Positions 58,304 to 64,000 of a stretch of 64,000 nt of DNA are shown piece after piece; within the stretch, counting starts at the first letter, position 1, and every line of letters starts with the position of its first letter. The notes under the pieces were generated by a model. It was not told where the DNA came from. It was given only the letters and a program-made list of their open reading frames with translations, and did no database searches. The DNA is from CAVPWP01 sp050789285 (GTDB taxonomy: Bacteria; Pseudomonadota; Alphaproteobacteria; Rhodobacterales; Rhodobacteraceae). The stretch is taken from positions 992,001-1,056,000 of the forward strand of contig NZ_JBOUVX010000002.1 in assembly GCF_050789285.1 (NCBI RefSeq). Reading direction: 5' to 3'. The position numbers and the translations under genes were made by a program.

Positions 58304-60916
58304 ATGAAGGACGACTTGTCCCTATCACCCGAGGCGGAACGCCGCCTCAGATGGCCGCTCAGGCTGACTCACGCCGGACTCGTCGCCGAGCGCGCGACGC
58401 GCGCGTTCTGGCCCTTCGTGACCATTGTCCTTGCTGTCCTCGCGACGCTCATGCTGGGCGTGCAGGATTACGCCGCGCTCGAGGTCGTCTGGGCCGGGGC
58501 GGTCGCAAGCGTGCTGGGCGCCGTCGTCGCGCTGGTCCTGGGCCTGCGGCGGTTCCGCTTGCCGGGCCGCGGGGACGCGCTGGCGCGGCTTGACGCAAGC
58601 CTTCCGGGTCGCCCGATCACCGCCATCGCCGACACCCAGGCGATCGGCGCGGGCGATGCCGCGTCCGAGGCCGTCTGGTCGGCGCACGTCGCCCGCATGG
58701 CCGAGAAGGTGAAGGCCGCAAAGGCCGTCGAACCCGACCTGCGCCTTGCCGACCGCGACCCCTATGCGTTGCGTTACGTGGCGCTCGCGGCCTTCGTCAT
58801 AGCGCTTCTTTTCGGGTCTGTCTGGCGCGTCGCCAGCGTGACAGACATGGCGCCTGGCGGTGGGCAGGCACTGGCCACAGGTCCGGCCTGGGAAGGCTGG
58901 ATCGAGCCGCCGGCTCACACCGGCAAGCCCAGCCTTTACCTCAACGATATCGACGGGCGCACGCTTGAGGTGCCGGATGGCAGCCGCGTGACGATCCGCC
59001 TTTACGGCGAGATCGGCGCGCTTGCCCTGACCGAGACGGTCTCGGGGCGGACGGGCGAGGTGCCGCCCGCGACCGAGCCCGCGCAAAGCTTCGAGGTGAC
59101 GCGCGGTGGCACGATCGCGATCGACGGGCCGGGCGGCCGGTCGTGGGAAATCGTGGTGACGCCCGACGCCCCGCCCGAGGTGGCGCTGGACGGCCCGGTG
59201 GAACGCGCCCCCACCGGCGAGATGCGCCAGCCCTTCCGCGCGGCAGACGACTATGGCGTGGTCTCGGGCCGGGCGACCATCGCGCTGGACCTGCCCTCGG
59301 TCGACCGGCGCCACGGCCTGACCATCGACCCCGAGCCGCGCGAGGCGATCGTCCTTGACCTGCCGATGACGATCACGGGCGACCGGACGGAATTCGTCGA
59401 GACCCTGATCGAGGACCTGTCCCAGCATCCCTGGGCGGGGCTGGCGGTGACCCTGACGCTCGAAGTGTCGGACGCCATCGGCCAGTCGGGCGTCTCGGCG
59501 CCCGAGGCGATGCTTCTGCCCGGCCGCCGGTTCTTCGAACCGCTTGCCGCGGCCGTCGTCGAACAGCGGCGCGATCTTCTGTGGAATCGGGCGAACGGAC
59601 CACGCGTGGCGCAGATCCTGCGCACCGTCAGCCACCGACCCGACGACATCTTCCGCGACGAGGGCGCCTATCTGATGCTGCGCGCCGCGATCCGCAGGCT
59701 TGAAGGCGCGGTCGAGGACGGCGCCCTGACGGACGAGGTGCGGGCCGAGATCGCGCAGGTCCTGTGGGACGTCGCGGTCCTGATCGAGGAGGGCGACCTG
59801 GCCGACGCGCTGGAACGCCTGCGCCGTGCGCAGGACCAGCTGGCCGAGGCGATCGATAACGGCGCAACCGACGAAGAGATCGCCGAACTGATGCAGGAAC
59901 TGCGCGACGCCATGCAGGACTACATGCGCCAGCTTGCCCAGCAGGGCCAGCAGGAGGGGCAGGACATGGCCCAGAACCCGCAGGACATGCAGGAAATCAC
60001 CGGCGACCAGCTGGAACAGATGCTCCAGCGCCTGCAGGAACTGATGGAACAGGGCCGTATGGCCGAGGCGCAGCAGCTTCTCGACCAGCTGCGCCAGATG
60101 ATGGAGAACATGCAGGTCACGCAGGGCGGGCAGGGCCAGGGTCAACAGGGTCCCGGCCAGCAGGCGATGGAGGGTCTGGCCGAGACCCTGCGCCAGCAGC
60201 AGGGCCTGTCGGACGAGACCTTCGGCGACCTTCAGGAGCAGTTCAGCCCGGGCCAGCCCGGACAGCAGGGCCAACAAGGACAGCAGGGCCAGCAGCCCGG
60301 CCAGCAACAGGGGACCGGGCAAGGCGAAGGTCTTGGCCAGGGCGAGGGCCAGGGCCAGGGCGGCGAGCAGTTCGGACAGAACGAGGGGCAGGGCGGCGGC
60401 TCGGGCGCCGGTCAGGACCCTCTGGGCAGCCTCGCCGACCGCCAGGAGGCACTGCGGCAGGAACTGGAACGCCAGCAGCAGGGCCTTCCGGGCGCCGGCA
60501 CGCCCGAAGGCGACGCCGCCCGCGAGGCGCTTGGTCGCGCCGGCCGCGCGATGGATGACGCCGAAGAGTCGCTGCGGCAGGAGGATTTCGCAGGCGCCCT
60601 CGACGATCAGGCCGAGGCCATGGAGGCGCTTCGCGAGGGCATGCGCGAGTTGGGCGAGATGATGGCCCAGCAGCAACAGGAAGGCCAGCAGGGCGGCGAG
60701 GCCTTCGGACAGGCCAACCCGCTTGGCCAGCGTGACCCGTTGGGCCGAGATCCCGGCCAGAACGGCCGCATCGGGACCGACGAGCGGCTTCTTCAGGGCG
60801 AGGACGTCTATCGCCGCGCCGAAGAGCTTCTGGACGAGATCCGCCGCCGGTCGGGCGAGCAGGCCCGCCCCGAGGAGGAACGCGACTACCTGCGCCGGCT
60901 GCTGGAACGCTTCTAG
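58304..60916 (+). CDS. DUF4175/TIGR02302 family membrane protein
   Basis: 870 residues. Two N-terminal helices (WPFVTIVLAVLATLML and VVWAGAVASVLGAVVALVL) and a third (YVALAAFVIALLFGSVW) are followed by a periplasmic beta-rich region and a helical domain with GATDEEIAELMQELRDAMQ. From about residue 540 it becomes extremely Gln/Gly-rich, with GQQGQQ repeats, then a final helical domain ending YLRRLLERF. The family is conserved in alphaproteobacteria and has no known function. It may act in envelope assembly. The stop is shared in a 12-bp palindrome with the convergent gene. Confidence 0.92.
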   Translation: MKDDLSLSPEAERRLRWPLRLTHAGLVAERATRAFWPFVTIVLAVLATLMLGVQDYAALEVVWAGAVASVLGAVVALVLGLRRFRLPGRGDALARLDASLPGRPITAIADTQAIGAGDAASEAVWSAHVARMAEKVKAAKAVEPDLRLADRDPYALRYVALAAFVIALLFGSVWRVASVTDMAPGGGQALATGPAWEGWIEPPAHTGKPSLYLNDIDGRTLEVPDGSRVTIRLYGEIGALALTETVSGRTGEVPPATEPAQSFEVTRGGTIAIDGPGGRSWEIVVTPDAPPEVALDGPVERAPTGEMRQPFRAADDYGVVSGRATIALDLPSVDRRHGLTIDPEPREAIVLDLPMTITGDRTEFVETLIEDLSQHPWAGLAVTLTLEVSDAIGQSGVSAPEAMLLPGRRFFEPLAAAVVEQRRDLLWNRANGPRVAQILRTVSHRPDDIFRDEGAYLMLRAAIRRLEGAVEDGALTDEVRAEIAQVLWDVAVLIEEGDLADALERLRRAQDQLAEAIDNGATDEEIAELMQELRDAMQDYMRQLAQQGQQEGQDMAQNPQDMQEITGDQLEQMLQRLQELMEQGRMAEAQQLLDQLRQMMENMQVTQGGQGQGQQGPGQQAMEGLAETLRQQQGLSDETFGDLQEQFSPGQPGQQGQQGQQGQQPGQQQGTGQGEGLGQGEGQGQGGEQFGQNEGQGGGSGAGQDPLGSLADRQEALRQELERQQQGLPGAGTPEGDAAREALGRAGRAMDDAEESLRQEDFAGALDDQAEAMEALREGMRELGEMMAQQQQEGQQGGEAFGQANPLGQRDPLGRDPGQNGRIGTDERLLQGEDVYRRAEELLDEIRRRSGEQARPEEERDYLRRLLERF

Positions 60917-60922
60917 GCGCGC

Positions 60923-61948
60923 CTACTCGACATCGCCGTCCGTTTCGCCTGCGGTCAGGTCGGACAGTGCCTGCGTCGTGCGGTCGAGGAACGCCTCGGC
61001 GCCGTCGCGTACCTGGTTCGCCGTCTCGACATAGCCGACCAGGGCGGGCTCGAGCGCTGGCACTTGCTGGCCGATCTGGGGCGCAAAGACATAGGCGATC
61101 ACCAGAAGGGCGGCCAGAACGATCATCAGCGTGAAGCCCCAGCGGAAGCCGCTGCGCTGGCGTGCCTCGACGGCGACGGGGTCGGCGATCTCGGCTGCCT
61201 CGGGATGTTCCGAAGCCGGCCGCAAGGTCGAATTGATTTCCTCGATGTCGGGCAGAAGATCGCCGCGCGAACCGGGCGGCACGAGGTCATCCTCTTCGTC
61301 CGCGTCGGCCTCGTCGCCGCGCAGACGCGCGGCCTGGCCCCCCGTGCCAAGGCGATCGGTCGGCTCGGAAGCCTCGGTCAGGCCCAGTTCGGGCTGGGTT
61401 TCAAGCGCTTGCGCCTGTTCGGCCCGGCGCGCTTCGGTTTCGCGCCGTGCCTCCTCGCGCAGCATGTCGAGGATCGTCCCGTCGAGCTTCTCGGAGGGGC
61501 GGGGCGCATGGGGCGGCGGCGCAACGGGCGCCGCGGCGGCCACCGGCAGGGCCGGTTCCGACGCAGGTTCCTGGGCGGCTTCCTGGGCCGAGTCCGGGGA
61601 AGCGTCCCCATCGGCGTCGGGCTCGGCGAAGTCTTCGTAGGTCGCCTCGGTGTCGTCGCTGGCCGCTTCGTCATACGATGCGCCCGCGTCGCCCGCGACC
61701 GGGATCTCGTCCGAGCTCTCGGCGTCGTCCTCTGCGTCGGGCGATTCCTCGCCGCCTTCGGCCAACTCGTCGTCAGGTGCGGCTTCGGACGGCTCTGCCG
61801 GTTCCGGCTCGGCGGGAAGTTCGACGCCCTCGGGAAGCTGGAACCACGTGTGGCCGCAGGCCGAACATTGCACGTCCCGGCCGTCGTCCGGGATCATGCT
61901 GCCGTCGACTTCGTATTGCGCGCCGCAATTCGGGCATATCAGCCGCAT
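60923..61948 (-). CDS. MJ0042-type zinc-ribbon protein with C-terminal membrane helix
   Basis: 341 residues from ATG 61948. The N-terminus is a zinc ribbon (LICPNCGAQYEVDGSMIPDDG, then VQCSACGHTWF). A long acidic, Glu/Asp/Ala-rich disordered stretch follows (residues about 40-150), and a single membrane helix near the end (FTLMIVLAALLVIAYVFAP) precedes a short helical tail. Such MJ0042 proteins are common in alphaproteobacteria near cell-division genes, but their role is unknown. It is divergent from ftsE. Confidence 0.85.
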   Translation of the reverse strand: MRLICPNCGAQYEVDGSMIPDDGRDVQCSACGHTWFQLPEGVELPAEPEPAEPSEAAPDDELAEGGEESPDAEDDAESSDEIPVAGDAGASYDEAASDDTEATYEDFAEPDADGDASPDSAQEAAQEPASEPALPVAAAAPVAPPPHAPRPSEKLDGTILDMLREEARRETEARRAEQAQALETQPELGLTEASEPTDRLGTGGQAARLRGDEADADEEDDLVPPGSRGDLLPDIEEINSTLRPASEHPEAAEIADPVAVEARQRSGFRWGFTLMIVLAALLVIAYVFAPQIGQQVPALEPALVGYVETANQVRDGAEAFLDRTTQALSDLTAGETDGDVE

Positions 61949-62119
61949 CGTTGCCCCCTTTTTCCGGGCGGTCGGGCCACCCCGTTCATGCTCGATGCCA
62001 GATGTTGTAGCAAAGGGCGAAAAAAACTCAAACGCAAGCCGGTGCTGGCGTTGAACTGCGGCGGCGGCTGAGGCAAAACTGTCGCGCTGGGCGGGCGAAG
62101 AACAACGGAAGGGGCAGGC

Positions 62120-62797
62120 GTGATCGAGCTGACAGGCGTCGGGATGAGCTATGGCGGCGACCCGCTTCTGTCCGAGGTGACCCTTTCGCTGAAGCCCGGG
62201 TCGTTCCATTTCCTCACCGGGCCGTCGGGGGCGGGCAAGACCACCTTTCTCAAGCTTTGCTACCTTGAACTCATGCCGACCTCCGGCAAGGTGCAGGTCT
62301 TCGGGAAAGACGCCGCGACGATGGATCGCGACGCGATCGCGCGCACGCGCCAGCGCATCGGCATCGTCCACCAGGATTGCCGCTTTCTTGACCATCTGAC
62401 GATCGCGCGGAACATCGCCCTGCCGCTCGTTGTGGCGGGCCGTGACGAAGAGGCCGAAGAGGGCAACCTCAGGGAACTTCTGTCCTGGGTCGGTCTGACC
62501 GGTCAAGCCGACGCCTTGCCGCCGCAGCTTTCGGGCGGCGAGCGTCAGCGCGCTGCCCTTGCGCGGGCGGTGATCATGTCGCCCGACGTGATCCTTGCCG
62601 ATGAACCCACGGGCAACGTCGACTGGGAGATGTCGATGCGGCTTCTGTCGCTTCTGGTGGAACTCAACCGCATGGGAAAGACGGTTGTCGTCGCGACCCA
62701 TGACATGAACCTGATCCGTCAGGCCAAGTCGCAGGTCTCGGTGCGCGTGCTGAGGATCCGTGACCGGCAGGTGCAGCTCGCGGGGGCCGACCTGTGA
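62120..62797 (+). CDS. ftsE: Cell-division ATP-binding protein
   Basis: 225 residues from GTG 62120, after GGAAGGGGCAGG. The ABC ATPase set is complete: Walker A GPSGAGKTT (about 34-42), Q-loop VHQD, signature LSGGERQRAALARA, Walker B VILADEPTGNVDW and H-loop ATHD. FtsE with FtsX activates peptidoglycan hydrolases at the division septum. The stop overlaps the ftsX start. Confidence 0.93.
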   Translation: MIELTGVGMSYGGDPLLSEVTLSLKPGSFHFLTGPSGAGKTTFLKLCYLELMPTSGKVQVFGKDAATMDRDAIARTRQRIGIVHQDCRFLDHLTIARNIALPLVVAGRDEEAEEGNLRELLSWVGLTGQADALPPQLSGGERQRAALARAVIMSPDVILADEPTGNVDWEMSMRLLSLLVELNRMGKTVVVATHDMNLIRQAKSQVSVRVLRIRDRQVQLAGADL

Positions 62798-63696
62798 GCG
62801 CGGCCGACCGCCTGCGCGCCCTTGTCGCGGGGGATGCGCGCAGCGACAGCGTCGTGCCGCCCACGGGGTTCACCGCCTGGCTCACGGTCTTTACCTCGGG
62901 CGCGATGGCGCTGCTGGCGGTTTTCGCGCTGGCCCTGTCCTTCGCCACGGGCCGGCTGGCGGACCGCTGGGAAGGCGAACTGGCGCAAAGCGCCACGATC
63001 CGCATCTCGGCCCCGGCGGGTCAGGTCGCGGCCCAGACCGAGGCCGCGCTGCGCGTGCTTGAACAGACGCCCGGCGTCCGATCCGCACGGGCGCTGACCG
63101 CCGACGAGCAGGCGGCGCTTCTTGCGCCCTGGTTCGGACCCGGCATTCAGCTGTCTGACCTTCCGGTACCGCAACTGATCGAGCTGCGCGAGACAGCCGA
63201 GGGCTTCGACCCGCAGGGCCTGCGCCTGCGCCTGTCGGCCGAGGTGCCGGGCGCCGTGCTTGACGACCATTCGCGCTGGCGTCGGCCGCTGGTCGAGGCG
63301 GCCGAGCGGCTGCGCACGCTGGGGTATCTGTCGATCGGATTGATCACGGCGGCGACGGCCGCGATGATCACCCTTGCGGCGGGCGCGTCGCTGTCGGCCA
63401 ACGCCCAGGTCATCGGTGTCTTGCGGCTGATCGGCGCGCGCGACGTCTTCATCGCCCGCGCCTTCGTGCGCCGCTTCACGTTGCGCGCGGCGCTTGGTGC
63501 CTTGATCGGCACCGCCTTCGCCATGGCCGCCATCGCCGTTCTGCCGGCCCCCGCGCCCGAGGCGAGCTTTCTGACCGGGCTGGGCTTTCAGGGGGCCGAA
63601 TGGCTCTGGCCGCTTCTGGTGCCGCCGCTTGCCGCGGCCGTCGCCTTCCTTGCCACCCGCACCGCCGCCCTTCGGCGGCTGCGCGACACCACCTGA
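62794..63696 (+). CDS. ftsX: Cell-division permease protein
   Basis: 300 residues from GTG 62794, overlapping ftsE (GTGA). Four membrane helices are arranged as one, a large periplasmic loop (about 60-180, with ATIRISAP and LRVLEQTPGVRSARAL), then three (YLSIGLITAATAAMITLAAGA, ALIGTAFAMAAIAVLPAP and PLLVPPLAAAVAFLA). This matches FtsX, which transmits FtsE ATPase signals to periplasmic amidase activators. Confidence 0.92.
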   Translation: MSAADRLRALVAGDARSDSVVPPTGFTAWLTVFTSGAMALLAVFALALSFATGRLADRWEGELAQSATIRISAPAGQVAAQTEAALRVLEQTPGVRSARALTADEQAALLAPWFGPGIQLSDLPVPQLIELRETAEGFDPQGLRLRLSAEVPGAVLDDHSRWRRPLVEAAERLRTLGYLSIGLITAATAAMITLAAGASLSANAQVIGVLRLIGARDVFIARAFVRRFTLRAALGALIGTAFAMAAIAVLPAPAPEASFLTGLGFQGAEWLWPLLVPPLAAAVAFLATRTAALRRLRDTT

Positions 63697-63711
63697 GGGA
63701 AGGCGCGCACG

Positions 63712-64000
63712 ATGCAGTGGATCCGGTCGCTGGTCTTCAACATCTCGATGTATGTGGCGATGCTGATCCTCGCGATCGTCTTCTTTCCCTTCGCGCTGTT
63801 CAGCCGCAACGCGGCGTTCCTGGCCTGCCACACCTATTGCCGCTATGTGATCTGGACGGCGCGCTGGATGGTGGGGCTTCGCTCCGAGGTGCGCGGCACG
63901 CCCCCCACGGGCGAGGTCATGGTCGCCGCCAAGCACCAGTCCTTCCTCGACATCCTTCTGATCTTCCACGCGATCCCGCGCGGCAAGTTCATCATGAAGC
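63712..64000 (+). CDS. plsC: 1-acylglycerol-3-phosphate acyltransferase, N-terminal part (cut by window edge)
   Basis: The open frame from ATG 63712 runs off the window, giving 96 residues. One membrane helix (ISMYVAMLILAIVFFPFALF) is followed by the acyltransferase HX4D motif in AAKHQSFLDILLIF. This is the PlsC family, which makes phosphatidic acid from lysophosphatidic acid, the product of PlsY. It follows ftsX by 15 bp and is probably in the same operon. Confidence 0.85.
   Translation, partial: MQWIRSLVFNISMYVAMLILAIVFFPFALFSRNAAFLACHTYCRYVIWTARWMVGLRSEVRGTPPTGEVMVAAKHQSFLDILLIFHAIPRGKFIMK

Noticed and set aside
60240..60420. Regular repeats that look like a CRISPR array
   Set aside because: They are in-frame 9-bp Gln/Gly codon repeats inside a protein, without unique spacers or a leader.
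58325..60676. 783-codon Leu-rich minus-strand frame opposite DUF4175
   Set aside because: The hydrophobic appearance comes from reading Gln/Glu codons in reverse; the plus-strand family match is clear.
1..64000. tRNA, rRNA or mobile elements in the intergenic gaps
   Set aside because: No cloverleaf-like sequence, rRNA segment, transposase frame or terminal inverted repeat was recognised by eye; a covariance-model scan would be the decisive check.

Overview
The window reads as chromosomal DNA of a high-GC alphaproteobacterium, most likely order Rhodobacterales. The call rests on gene content: a DUF4175/TIGR02302 protein, a very short aa3-type cytochrome oxidase subunit IV, plant-type glutamate-cysteine ligase, phaA/phaB, ETF-ubiquinone oxidoreductase and UbiA. 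I see no rRNA, tRNA, CRISPR array, integrase, transposase or phage gene. Gene density is very high, and many neighbouring genes share stop and start bases (ATGA, GTGA, TGATG, TAATG).

Layout. 1-3372: the end of a myo-inositol catabolic operon (iolB end, class II aldolase, two Gfo/Idh/MocA dehydrogenases, the second iolG-like). 3380-4999: a convergent GH13 alpha-glucosidase. 5197-7914: S49 peptidase, a 52-residue zinc-ribbon membrane protein, a CaCA antiporter and a pteridine-reductase-like SDR. 8220-11549: uvrC, pgsA, moaD, moaE. 11533-14874 (minus): ubiA, a BON/OmpA protein and a coiled-coil membrane protein. 14887-17672: rsmE, a small membrane protein and gshA. 17762-21694 (minus): a compact operon pyrB, PH-like membrane protein, pseudo-dihydroorotase pyrC', plsY, DUF805 and a small unknown protein. 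21945-23558: a GNAT-like/TPR fusion. 23679-25632: uracil-DNA glycosylase, LysE exporter, moaB. 25720-30619: an RND efflux adaptor and pump. 30616-36872: DsbD-alpha-like protein, YqgE/AlgH, TsaC/Sua5, acyl-CoA dehydrogenase, MBL hydrolase, COX subunit IV and a lipoprotein. 36845-41319: azlCD, mobA with a coupled unknown gene, a transglutaminase-like peptidase, a glycine-zipper lipoprotein and chaC. 41558-44967: a membrane protein, greA and ETF-QO. 45070-49739: TPR protein, ispE, polyprenyl diphosphate synthase, DUF2007 and a TrmN6-like methylase. 49872-54813: ydcH, phaB, phaA, an EAL phosphodiesterase, tag, a second glycine-zipper lipoprotein and a TlpA-like thioredoxin. 54839-58266: argH, two tiny lipoproteins, DUF2834 and lysA in one stop/start-overlapping chain. 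58304-64000: DUF4175, a zinc-ribbon membrane protein, ftsE, ftsX and the start of a PlsC-type acyltransferase.

Most genes are core housekeeping. Molybdenum cofactor genes (moaD/moaE, moaB, mobA) are scattered over three sites. Lipid and isoprenoid functions recur (pgsA, plsY, plsC, ispE, polyprenyl synthase, ubiA). ETF-QO and the acyl-CoA dehydrogenase feed electrons to ubiquinone, whose synthesis needs ubiA and a long-chain prenyl donor.

I found no clear new defence or mobile system. The most informative oddities are: a dihydroorotase homologue that has lost its metal ligands and sits in an operon with pyrB and plsY; a tandem 12-bp DnaA-box-like repeat in an AT-rich stretch before uvrC; a set of well-spaced -35/-10 boxes ending 7-8 nt before start codons, suggesting leaderless mRNAs; the argH-lysA chain with two minute lipoproteins; an acyltransferase-TPR fusion; and an RND pump with an extra C-terminal membrane module. 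All functional calls come from reading the sequence. No database search was run.
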